Shown piece after piece: positions 49,139 through 59,050 of a stretch of 64,000 nt of DNA. The DNA lies in contig NW_025955122.1 of assembly GCF_022376445.1 (NCBI RefSeq), positions 26,566 through 90,565 of the forward strand, given 5' to 3'. The position numbers and the translations under genes were made by a program. The notes under the pieces are model-generated. The model was given only the letters and a program-made list of their open reading frames with translations. It made no database searches and was not told the DNA's origin. This stretch comes from Fomitopsis serialis. Its lineage: Eukaryota; Basidiomycota; Agaricomycetes; Polyporales; Fomitopsidaceae. Each line of letters opens with the position of its first letter. The first letter of the stretch is position 1.

Positions 49139-52100
49139 CTGACATCATATTGAATCCGGGTAGCGTACACCGTGATGAGTCCGCGGCCCGTTGGCATCGG
49201 CGCCTGTTGCATAGCATCAGAGAAGTGTCTCCCCATGGGGATGGATTACCTACAATCTTCGAACGACGCACCGGTTGCTTCTCACGTAGATCCTTCTGCA
49301 ATCATGCGATGCAAAACAGCCGTCACTTTCGTCGTCATCGAATATTGAATCGTAAGTCACACTGAGGCCGCTGATAGCTATAGACTTCGCTTGTGCTCAC
49401 CTAGTAAGTACGTCCGTCCCAAGGCTGCAGCAATCCAATACTGGAACGCGCTCAACTTTCTCAGTTCATGCTGCGTATCAGCGAGATTCGTCCGCGAGTG
49501 CTGCTGATCGGTACTCATGCGGAAGCAAAATCGGATTAACACTTGAACTCTCTCACGAGAGCTGTACATCGGTTTCGAAGACTTCCGGCCGCAAGAGTGG
49601 ATCCATCAAGGCACGTTGCGCTCGTCAAGTCCGGCGAGGTCCGGCGGTGTTATTGCAGGTCCGACGATGGTAACTAGTGAACGTACCATACGTCCACTTG
49701 CATCCACCGTTGTAGGCTCATATTCCGAGCTTTTGTTCTTTTGTACACTATAAGCTATAGCGGACGAGAGAAGCTGAATCGTCTGCTGATACATGCCAAG
49801 TTGTAGTTAACGAGATGGTAAGTCATGGGCGGTTTGTAGGGCTCGAGGATATATCTGGGGGCGAAGTCAGCAATTTCTAGCGCGGCATGGATGGCTGCAC
49901 GCAACAGGAGCAGACGGCGAGTATGTTACTTACGATCAGCCCATACTAAGCAGACGGATCCACCGTCAACGTGTTCTGTCTCATAGAGCGGTCGAATGAT
50001 CATGTGGGTAGCGGGAGAGGATCGAGTTGAGTCGTAAGGACACCAATTGTGCGGTAGTGGTGGTCGTTCGTCGACGGGTGGATGTAGTCGGTCGGAGTCG
50101 ACTCAGGCACTCGCTAGTAGTAGCTGGTGGGCATCGCGCGTAACGGGAGGCCGGTCTGCTTGGTCTCGAGCATGGTCATGAATAGTCAGGTCGTATCCCA
50201 TGGCGTACACGCATGGAACGGACATGGGGCAGTGGCTGACCTGTCTCGTCGCTGATGCCGAAGAGCGAGGGTCAATGGCGGAGGCCGTCCAGTCATTGGA
50301 GACGTAGATCGGCGGCGCGAGGACCACCTCATATCCGCATCGACGGCGTACGTCGTGACTATGTTGTCGGGCTAGTACCCCTGCGCTGCGCATCCATTAG
50401 CGATAGGTGAGTCCGGGAGAACAGTATACTCACAGCGCGCAAAGATATCCGAATGCTCTGTTACAGCCCTCAAGCGGACATTCACACACTCGCAAGGTAC
50501 TAGAGGAGACGGATTAGGATCGTGTCGTCTCAACGGGATAGAAACGAGTGACCCCAATCGCGAGATGCGACAGTTCGCGGAGAGACTCGGCTTTGTGGAG
50601 CCATCGGAAGACGCCAGTGCCCTGAAAGCTGCTCCGAGCTTGACATTGTGATCGCAGAAGCGAAACAACGTATCGAGCACTCAAAGAGTGACCACTACTT
50701 CGTCCATCCATTGGATGTCCTAGAGAGGGCATTGCAGGTCAACGGCGGGTACTGCTTCCAACATGACTGCAACGCACCACCGGCAACAGCAGGCCTCGAG
50801 AGGCAAATTTGAGAACACGTCATCAACAGACGACAGAGGTCAGCGATGCATACAGCACGCACAGCCTGATGGATTAAGATGTAGATCAGTACGTCAGCTG
50901 GGCGAATGTATGCGTGTGGTGACTCGCCTTGGTCCCAAGTTCCAGGTAAGTTGTACGGCTGATAGCGTGTATGGCAAAATGGCACCGAGGTGGCTGCTCC
51001 GTGAGCAAGCTCTGCGATAACGTTTGAGACATGTGTCGTAGCCCGAACTGCTGCGTGCGGGGATCACAGAGTCGCAGCGATAGAGTGTATGGAGGTCGGG
51101 TAGCATTTGCTCTGTGCAGGTCATGAACGGCAGCCGAGAAGAACTCAAAGATTGGTGGACAGACCTTCTCATATGGTTGAAGGCAACTTGAGGCGATATG
51201 TTGAAGTGAGGGCGCACCGATACTCGAGTTCGGACGCCTTTTGTACCCTTTCTATCGCCCGATGTCTTCTGTATGCGCATGTTTCCATGTATCCCATCGT
51301 GCGGCAGCAGGCCAATTCACATCAGACTGCGTGAGTGATTTGAAGGACTCTGTCGGCGCGTCGAAACGCGACTATGAGTCAGGTCACCCTGTTGAGACGC
51401 GTCGTGAAGTTGCTATGCGCACAGCCGTTCGAGTTTCTATTGTCTCTGAGACGAGTCGAGCAGTAATGAAGTGATGACACCTAACAGGTAGCAACATGCG
51501 CACTGTATTTCGGCCACTACTAGTAGACAGCGCTTCGTCGAGAACGAGACACGTTGCGATGACGAATCGAGTTTCAAGACCTGTATATCGACGCGCAACC
51601 AGATGGCAAGCATACAGTTGAGCAGAAAACCGATGCTCAGTCAAATAAGCCAGATATGCAGTCACCAGTCATAGTCCGAGTCGACGACGGTCGGATATGC
51701 ACGAGTTCGGTGTCATCGTAGTGGTCGCCGGGGGCGCTCGCGCGAAACGCGTCTGTGGCGGCGCCGGCAGGCTGAGGAGGATGTACATAGGCGTCTACTA
51801 TTAATGGGCCGATACTGGCTTTCAACTCACTACGACCGTGTCGCTGTCCTCACAGGAGATGGCTCTGTATTTGCTCTGTATCGCTACATTCCGTGACGAT
51901 GATCCTACAGTCACTGTATTATTCATGCATAGTACAAAAGCATTTCTACTGAGAGATCCTACGCAAATTAGACCGTCTTAGACAACGTGACGAGACATGT
52001 CCGACGAGCGAATAAATCAGGTCAGTCAGTGGGCAGAGAATCAAGGCTGCCTCCGTTGAATATGCACTAGCAGGACAGCAGACCAAATGGCATCATGCGA

Positions 52101-52325
52101 GGCTATCTGATCTGTTGTCGTGTCAGCACATCGCAACGGCGCATACAGGGCAGCCATCCTACAGCTGCAGCCACGGCCAGTGGCTTCTAGATCTCAATTA
52201 GACCCATAGTTGTGACCTATATGCAGCTGAAAACGGAGGATACGCAGCGAGAGTAACGATCTGCGTGATTGTTGGCCATTGGCGGGCCACGTACGTCCAC
52301 CGAACCGGGTCGGACGCCACAGCGG
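49139..52325. other. 3.2 kb without a supported gene
   Basis: Open frames of 60-130 codons are present on both strands without recognisable motifs or consistent splicing. One hairpin element lies at 51739-51771. Confidence 0.4.
51739..51771 (+). repeat. Double-hairpin element, copy G (truncated)
   Basis: CGCGAAACGCGTCTGTGGC matches the 5' half of the element. The second hairpin is replaced by GGCGCCGGC. Confidence 0.45.
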
Positions 52326-53989
52326 TCACACCACTGGCAATGCGTCATTCAGCGATACCGTAGACTCGTATTGAGAACGAGAGACGTCTAGGAGCTTCAT
52401 CTTCTGCAGCGCCACAGTCGCCAAGACGTCCAAGTCGTACGCGTGGCCTACTTCAAGTTGATGTGTGGCTTGCAAACGTTGGCTACAGCCGTGAGCCATG
52501 GCCAGGATACGCGTGCGCGAAGGTTGTGTATGAGCAGCAGGTAGCGTCCCGACGCCGCAGCCCGAGTGTAAGTCTGAAGCACGACGATGCGGACGGAGTG
52601 CCTGACCGGGCGCACCGTCGCGGCCTGCGTCGAAGTGCTCGTGTGAGCAACGGCTGCCACCGGACTCGGAGGTTCGCGTATAAGTTGTGCGTTGTTCGAC
52701 TGTGTCTTCGCTGCTGACCCTTCCGCCCCAGTCCTCGCGTTTCAGCCCCGTGGAAGCTGTGTTGTACGACATCATGGTCGCTCATCACCTCGCTCACATT
52801 GCCCGGGGTCTGGTCTCCGTACGCAGCTTGCTCAGTCGAGTTGATGCCTCCGTTGTGTAACCTCTTGCTACGCGGGAGAGACCGACGGGCGCAGGTTGTT
52901 ATATATGGCGACCAGGCTTCTCGGGCGCTCGCAGAAAAGCAGGAGGTGGCGATGTCGGCCGCGTGACTATTTCGGAGGGATAGGACGCCCCGGGATTGAA
53001 CCTGGGAACCAGGCGCGGACGTCTGCGACGGGCGAATGCAGCGGCTCGTTCAGCCACCCACTCCGTGTCCCGTACCCGCCGTCGTGCACACCATATGATG
53101 CGTGCTTGCAGAGCGAAGACATGGCCGCGGATCGTCGGCGTGACGCGGGCGTCGATGGGGGCAGGATAGTGCGCCGCGAGGGAACCTCACGTCCGCTGAA
53201 GGCGGCTGAGGTGACGAACGATGCGAAGAACGTGAAGCCGCGCGGCGTCCTCTGAGCGGGACCTGAACTGAGGGATCGTGCATCGGGGAAGTCGACTCGC
53301 CGGTGAACAAACGAGGTTGCGGCACTTCCGCTCGACGGGATGATACTCAGAGTTGGACAGCGGCGGGCGATCGTGCACCTGGCGTGGACGAGATGGAAGA
53401 CGCCCCTGGCCGCGCTTCCATTGTCCAGTGTCGAGGCACCCCTCCGACTGCGTACACTTGTGGCGGACGAGAGCTTCAGATCGGGAAAGACCACATTTGG
53501 AGCACTTGCGGACCGTCTTTCAGGTGCACCTGTTTGACATGTTTAAGAGGGACCGAAGTCCTGTGCGGCAACGCCCGCTCGTAGGAAAGAACCTGGAAGC
53601 TGAATCACGTCGCTCCAGTCCCTGCCGAGGCTCCGTTCGGTAAAGGCACACTATTTTCCCCGGACAGGTCGAGTCGCGTGGTTGGTGTACCTTGCTTGTG
53701 TATCTAGCTCGAAGCTGGCGAACCACGCGGGCGCGATATGCTCGGCTCTGGAGTAGTGTACATCCCTAGAGAGTGGCCGACGCCCCCTCCGGAACCGAAG
53801 CTGCGATGGTGGCGTGAGTACCCTGAATGAGAGCCAGAGGACTGATGACCTACGAGGTTTGGGACATGTGTTATAGCACGAAAGAATGTCTCGTTTCGAC
53901 GGAGATATTCACTGGGACAGAGTATGTGTGAATGCGCTCCGAGAGCAAGGTGTGGCATGCGCTCACCTGTTGGTTGGCTTGAGCAGCAT
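52326..53989 (-). pseudogene. Inverted copy of the zinc-finger-like gene
   Basis: Collinear with 23230-25050 on the other strand: first exon MLLKPTN with its GTGAG donor, SGSHSGYSRHHRSFGSGGG, the finger region, and VPQPRLFTGES. The finger is two residues shorter than in the left copy (KCSKCGLSRSEALVRHKC), which disturbs the usual spacing. Several indels change frame. A 149-codon open frame remains at the 3' end (52326-52775). Probably non-functional, but since the left copy also lacks a clear model this stays tentative. Confidence 0.55.
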
Positions 53990-54060
53990 TTCTCGTTGAA
54001 GCTTATCTGTAGCGTAGAGGGAACGGGGACATGGTATGTCTACTGGCGGTTTGCTCCTGG

Positions 54061-54068
54061 GTTATATA
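54061..54068 (-). promoter_or_regulatory. TATA box of the inverted zinc-finger-like copy
   Basis: TATATAAC on the minus strand about 70 bp upstream of ATG 53989, at the position matching 23150 in the other arm. Confidence 0.45.
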
Positions 54069-54503
54069 CCGCCGTGGAATGGTCTCTGATGGCACGAGTC
54101 ACGAAACGCGGTGTCCCATCCACAATCACTCACAGCGACGCGGATAACAATCGCGCGCGATACCTTTTGTCTCGCTGTACCTCGGTAGCAACCGCTGAGA
54201 CTGAGTGCAATTGTACAGCGCCCTCGATCTGTCACGGAATCGTGGGTTGCCGCTGACGGAGGTAATTGTCAGCGTAAAAAACAAGACAACAGCTACGAGT
54301 CGCGACTATATTTAGACGCACGTCAATCATAAAACCCAGTAAAGCTCGACTTTGACGTTGTTCAGTTAGATCCGCACCGTCTGTGGTCGAGCCGCTTTTG
54401 GCACACACCTGTACACAACTTGTCCAGACCGACCAACAAAAGGGAGGACGTGCCTTGTTACGCACTCTACAGCAAATCATGGGAGAGTGACCAACAAGGA
54501 AAC

Positions 54504-55360
54504 TCATCCATTCTTCACATACGCGGCCCACTCTTTACCTTTGTCCGAGCCTCCGTACAGCTTCTCGAGCTCTGTCCGCGTCAGGAACGCGTGGTCTTCC
54601 CAGGCGAACCCGGGAAAGACGACCTCCGTGATTAGACAGCCTACGTGGTCTTCTCGGGGTCGGCGGCGGCAGACAGATGGTCGGGTAGGAGGTGAGACAT
54701 CTTCCAGATCCCGGAGGGAACGAGTAGTTAGAGAACTTCGCCCGCTTGTATGTTCGGGCTCAAAACCTGAGCAATGATGGGCGATAGGCATAGCTATGAT
54801 GAAGCCTTGTACAGGGTATTGACGAAATGGTGTGCGTACCTTCTTCTCGAGCTTGGGCGGGCTGCCGGGCGTTGAAGGACGGTTATGAGGTGTAAAACGT
54901 GCAAAGTCCAATAGTATAGGAGTTAGCAAATTTCCCTGTATACTCAAGAAAGACCATCGGACAGGAAGATCCATACTGCCGACTTGTTCATATGGAAAAC
55001 CCCACGCTTCTCGTCGGGCGGTAGGAGATAGTAGATGGTGGTGGCGAGCGAGCGAGCGCGATGCACCTCCTACAACGTAGACCGTACCAGCGCATGATGG
55101 CACAGTGTTTCATGAGTCGTCTCCGCAGATGGCTAGATACTGCGCTCTTACCAACAAACGGAGAGGTAACAGTCTCAGACTGGTGGTCTATCTCGGCGAA
55201 GTGTCCTGAGCGTGTCATGTGTGAGGACGGGCATCCAATCAACTACAATGTATGACTCGCAGTCAATGCAATGCAAAGAGGGAGATGTGCGTTACTTACT
55301 GCCCTCTCGAAGCTTTTGCAGGCGTAGCTCAGGTATGAGAGTCAAGTTCGGGATCGAATC
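54504..55360 (-). pseudogene. Broken inverted copy of the DUF985 cupin gene
   Basis: The last exon is nearly identical to the functional gene (LITEVVFPGFAWEDHAFLTR, EWAAYVKNG), but three lesions are visible. The first exon has no in-frame ATG before SIPNLTLIPELRLQK. A 4-bp expansion of GCGA/TCGC units near 55050 shifts the frame in the SLATTIYY block. About 20 bp is missing from the exon encoding the His/Arg-rich HQGRAEYVL block near 54885. Introns are still recognisable. The duplication is therefore recent enough to align base by base, and only the left copy (21795) is intact. Confidence 0.85.
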
Positions 55361-55479
55361 ATGAACGATCCGCGCGTACAAGAACTTTAATCGGGGAAAG
55401 CCGCGCATCCTCCCCAGGTGTAGTGAGCGTAATACAGCGGAAAGACAATCAATCAGCCGGGAGAGTGGACATTGTCTCA

Positions 55480-56050
55480 GCGAGTGACCGCCGCGGTGCG
55501 AGTCGTCCAAGAGGCGTCGTCGTCCAGCACGGCGGTGGTGAATGCGTCGGCAACAGCCGAGCTTCAGCCACAGACGCGTCAGAGCGACCACCGACCGACC
55601 CGTCCCCCCACATGCTCTCACTGCTCTCTGCGGAGCCACTGCCTTTCGTACACAGCAATCCGCGGATAAGGAGGACTTCATCGCCTGGCGATGTCTGCGA
55701 GTGCCTTCTGACGACTCCAATGTTTGTCCGCTGCTCCCGAACGTACGACACCTTGACCACCTCCCGGATGAGCACTCTCCGCCTTCGCAGGCGCATACTA
55801 ACGGCTTGAATGACACTCTCCCTCCGTACTTGCATTGCTCGCAAACTCGATTGGTCCGCACGCCGTACTACCTCGTATCGTTGGTTGCTTGTCTCCCATG
55901 GTCAAGCCGCGCTCGGCTGGCCATTCTGAGGGACAGACGAGTAGCCTACGCGCAACGTTTCAACACGGCGAGCTTCTTCGTCGACGAAGGAGAGAAATAT
56001 GATCTTACGGCGCATTCATTTGCTTAGTATAGGTGCACCGTACGTCCTGC
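55480..56050 (-). repeat. Dispersed repeat with double-hairpin element (inverted partner 38360-38880)
   Basis: Minus-strand copy of the repeat at 38360. It starts about 120 bp from the cupin pseudogene and ends close to GTACGGTGCACCTATA. Confidence 0.75.
55545..55586 (-). repeat. Double-hairpin element, copy H
   Basis: On the minus strand ACGCGT, spacer CTGTGGCTGAAG, then CTCGGC-TGTT-GCCGA, followed by CGCA in place of the second ACGCGT. Confidence 0.7.
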
Positions 56051-56869
56051 TTGTCTGATTGATTGCCCGTCCGCGCCCTCACATATATTCACTGTTTTCG
56101 TGAATTATATCGCCGTCGGTTGTTGTACATGTGATGTTTCCCCTCGCCTACATCACATTCCCGACTCGACACTCTGTTGGCTTATGATGACCTCCGTACA
56201 TTCAGGTTCGATCCCTCTTGGCGCACTCTTCGCCAGCCGAGTTCAACTCCATGTGTGCGGCCATCGAGGACTCAGGAGGTCGCCACCCTCCGCCGCCGCG
56301 GCGTCGCGCTCCTCAGGGCGTCTGCAATCCCGGTTCCTTCTCATTCAGTCTTCCCCGACTCCTCGCCCTGAGCAACATACGGGACCGCCCGCATTGTACC
56401 TTACACTGTGAATAACACATCCGTCCCGTAATATGGCGCTGACTGCATATCCATTTGCCCGCGCAGTGAGTAGGTCAGTGGTTGACATGTCGCTGTATAC
56501 GCGCGGTATCTTCGCTTATGCCGAAATCTCAGGCATATTGCCATCTGGCTCGTGGCCCGCTCCGTTACGGATATGCCCCGCAAATCGGTGACGCCACGCA
56601 ACTCAACGGCGCAATTTTGATCTTGTTCGCCAAAGACTTGCTCTCGCTTACAGCCGGCACAGGGCTTGCGCTGGATCTATGTACTAACCCTTGTATACCC
56701 TCCGAAGGCTGGGATTGATCCCTACTAGCACTATTCACCATGATGCAATATGCATGCATGCTATGCACCATCACAACCTAAGCTCAACATGTACAGGTCC
56801 GTCTTCTCACCGTCGTATCTGGTGTATTGATCCCGCTAAAAGTGGTAGTAAAGCCCGTACAGTACCCAC
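56051..56869. other. Stretch without a supported gene
   Basis: Plus-strand frames contain YDDLRTFRFDPSW near 56180, which looks coding-like, but no exon chain was found. Confidence 0.35.
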
Positions 56870-56998
56870 TGGTACTAGCAATATGAGATCAAGGCTGCCT
56901 CATGTACGCCTGCGATGGACCTGATCGCATATGACCAGCGCAGGATCTTGGGATCACTGCTTGATCGCAAGTCGGTGCCGGGGCCACGCATACCAGCA

Positions 56999-57005
56999 TA
57001 TAAAA
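56999..57005 (+). promoter_or_regulatory. TATA box of secreted-protein gene B
   Basis: CATATAAAAGGAGA lies 210 bp upstream of the ATG; the leader probably contains an intron (GCAAGTAAGTCTTCC donor near 57075). The matching place in gene A reads GTATACAAGGAGA, a weaker box. Confidence 0.6.
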
Positions 57006-57208
57006 GGAGACCCATGCCTGTCGTATCCTCCAGCTCATCTTCTCCTTTCGAGTTCACCGAGTAGGTTGCCGGCAAGTAAGTCTTCCGACGGTAATAGAGT
57101 CAATATTGCACTTACCATTTGCACCCCTCCAGCCTCGCTCTATTGTTTTACGACTCACGTTCTTCCCGCCGAAATCCTTGATAACGACCCCAGCACATAC
57201 AAGACAAC

Positions 57209-58440
57209 ATGCGCTACTCTACACTCGCCTCTACTGTCCTTTTGGCGGTGGCCACAGCTCCCGCACTCGCTCATCCGGTCACCATGTGAGTGCCTCGCTA
57301 TTGATTTTGATCTCATGGCTGAGCGTACAACAACAGTCGCGCGACCGGGGATGCCTCCATGGTCAGCGAGCGCGAGCTCCAAGACGTACTGGTGGGGCGC
57401 GGCTACTACGACGACATCCTCTCGCGGGACCTCGAGGCGCGTAAAGACCCTGACAAAGCAGTGTCGAAGCAGGCCGCTGCGAGTGCCCAGGGGCAGAGGC
57501 GGATGACAATGGGCCAGTGGCGGCAGCGGCAGGCCGGTAGGGAGGAGGAGAAGGGGAAGCGCTTGCGTGAGTGTCTGGCCCGGGTTCAGGACTCCGCGCG
57601 TGGACTCACAATGAAGCAGCAAACCCGTCTCACCCGCATCTGAACGGCGGCGCCGGGCAGGGGGCGGGAGGAGGCCAACACCGTTCCCGGGAGTATGACC
57701 TCGACGGCGGGCTGTTCGGGCGCGCGACCGAGGATGCCTCCATGGTTGAGCGTGCGCTCCAAGACGCACTAATGGAGCGCGGCTACTACGACGACCTCCT
57801 CTCCCGAGACCTCGAGGCGCGTAAAAACCCTGAAAAGCCGAAGCCGGACGCTGCTCAGAGGCGGAAGGAGTTGAGGGAGGGTCAGTTGAGGGCATTTGAG
57901 CACGGTATGGCCCAGGGTCATGACAGGCCGACTCAGATTTTTGGCCAGGGGACTCGGCCTGGTCCGTCTCGCCCGCAACAGAGTGGCGGCGCCGGGCAGA
58001 GGGGGGGAGGCCAACACCGTCCCCGGGAGTATGACCTCGACGGCGAGCTGTTCGGGCGCACGACCGAGGATGCCTCCATGGTCGAGCGTGAACTCCAAGA
58101 CGCACTGATGGAGCGCGGCTACTACGACGACCTCCTCTCTCGGGACCTCGAGGCGCGTAAAAGCCCTGAAAAGCCGAAGCAGGGCGCTGCGAGTGCCCAG
58201 AGCCTGGGGCACCTGCAAGAGCAGAATCGGGTGGTGGGGGGGTTCTTGCGGGGGCAGATGCAGGCGCGGAGGCGGGAGCGGGAGCAGATGCAGAGCCTCT
58301 CTCCCTCCACGTCTGGTCCGTCTCACCCGCATCCGAACGGAGGCGCTGGGCAGGGGGCGAGAGGCCAACACCGTCCCCGGGAGTATGACCTCGACGGCGG
58401 GCTGTTCGAGCGCGGCTTCGAGGCAGATGAGCTTGACTGA
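57209..58440 (+). CDS. Secreted internally repetitive protein, paralog B (unknown family)
   Basis: Exon 1 (57209-57285) encodes a signal peptide almost identical to paralog A. Exon 2 starts at 57337. Three modules follow, each with a DASMV-ERELQDALMERGYY-type core, a conserved Asp-rich continuation ending in LEARK, and linkers rich in Gly, Pro, Gln and Arg; the end is LDGGLFERGF, ADELD as in A. The frame changes between 57566 and 57590. Removing 23 nt (57567-57589), which begin GTGAGT and end TTCAG, restores it and gives 385 residues. This would be an unusually short intron; otherwise it is a frameshift. The protein has one more module than A, so the module number varies. Function unknown; secretion is supported by the signal peptide. 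Confidence 0.72.
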
Positions 58441-58859
58441 GCGGACAGCGTAGCATGATCGTGGCGCTGTACGATGTATCTCTGCCTGTCGTACGCATCG
58501 TGTACATTGTTGCGCATTGCTTGTAATGTGAATCGTAACGTGAAGACTCACTCGTGCGTGCTTGGGACTTTGAGGATCAATCAAGCATTGTTCATGCATA
58601 GCATGCATGTCAAACATCCCGAGCAGTAACTGTATATGGCCCGGTATTGGCTCGGTGGGAGTGCCGGTTATGAGCGCACGGGAACAATTCTACATACAGT
58701 ACTTAGGTAGATTCAATTCGCAACACTGGGCTACGACGCGCGCATCTTGGGGGTGTACCGCTACGTCACTTCGTCTGACCAGAGATCGCTACTCGTGTGT
58801 AGTTTCACGCCTATGTCTAGCGACACATCCGAATCACTCTTAGTCACACCAGAGAATGC

Positions 58860-59050
58860 ATATTCGGAGCAAGTAAGTACTGCCGCAGTGCGAGTCGTCC
58901 GAGTCCAGCACAGCGGTGAACGCGTCGGCAAGAACCGAGCTTCAGCCACAGACGCGTCTGAGCGCGACGACTCGGACCCATCGCACTACATAAGTATTCT
59001 CACTACTCTCTGCGGAGCCGTCGCCTTTCGTACACAGCAATCCGCGTATA
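58860..59050 (-). repeat. Short third copy of the dispersed repeat
   Basis: On the minus strand it shares GCGGATTGCTGTGTACGAAA, GGCTCCGCAGAGAG-AGTGAGA, the hairpin core and GGACGACTCGCACTGCGGC with the copies at 38360 and 55480, but lacks their 5' part. Confidence 0.7.
58920..58962 (-). repeat. Double-hairpin element, copy I
   Basis: On the minus strand ACGCGT, spacer CTGTGGCTGAAG, TCGGT-TCTT-GCCGA (one T-G wobble), then ACGCGT again. Confidence 0.7.

Larger units (their letters stand above)
52326..55360 (-). repeat. Segmental duplication, arm 2 (inverted partner 21795-25060)
   Basis: Contains the zinc-finger-like and cupin copies in the same relative order as the left arm but on the opposite strand, including intergenic DNA with GCTACCGAGGTACAGCGAG. 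Confidence 0.85.
56870..58880 (+). repeat. Segmental duplication containing secreted-protein gene B (inverted partner 36190-37860)
   Basis: Shares promoter, leader (GAGTTCACCGAGTAGGTTGC), coding sequence and 3' flank with the left arm. Similarity stops at CATATTCGGAGCA, exactly where a copy of the 38360-type repeat begins, so the breakpoint coincides with that repeat. Confidence 0.85.

Noticed and set aside
52975..53060. A tRNA-like B box (GGTTCAATCCCGGGG) on the minus strand, with a relative at 24240-24300
   Set aside because: No matching 5' acceptor half, A box or anticodon arm could be folded, and both lie within the duplicated zinc-finger locus.
57155..58507. A 450-codon open frame on the minus strand opposite secreted protein B (and 213 codons opposite A at 36690-37331)
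   Set aside because: It is the antisense of a repeated, codon-biased coding region. It lacks a signal or domain and does not respect the exon structure seen on the other strand.
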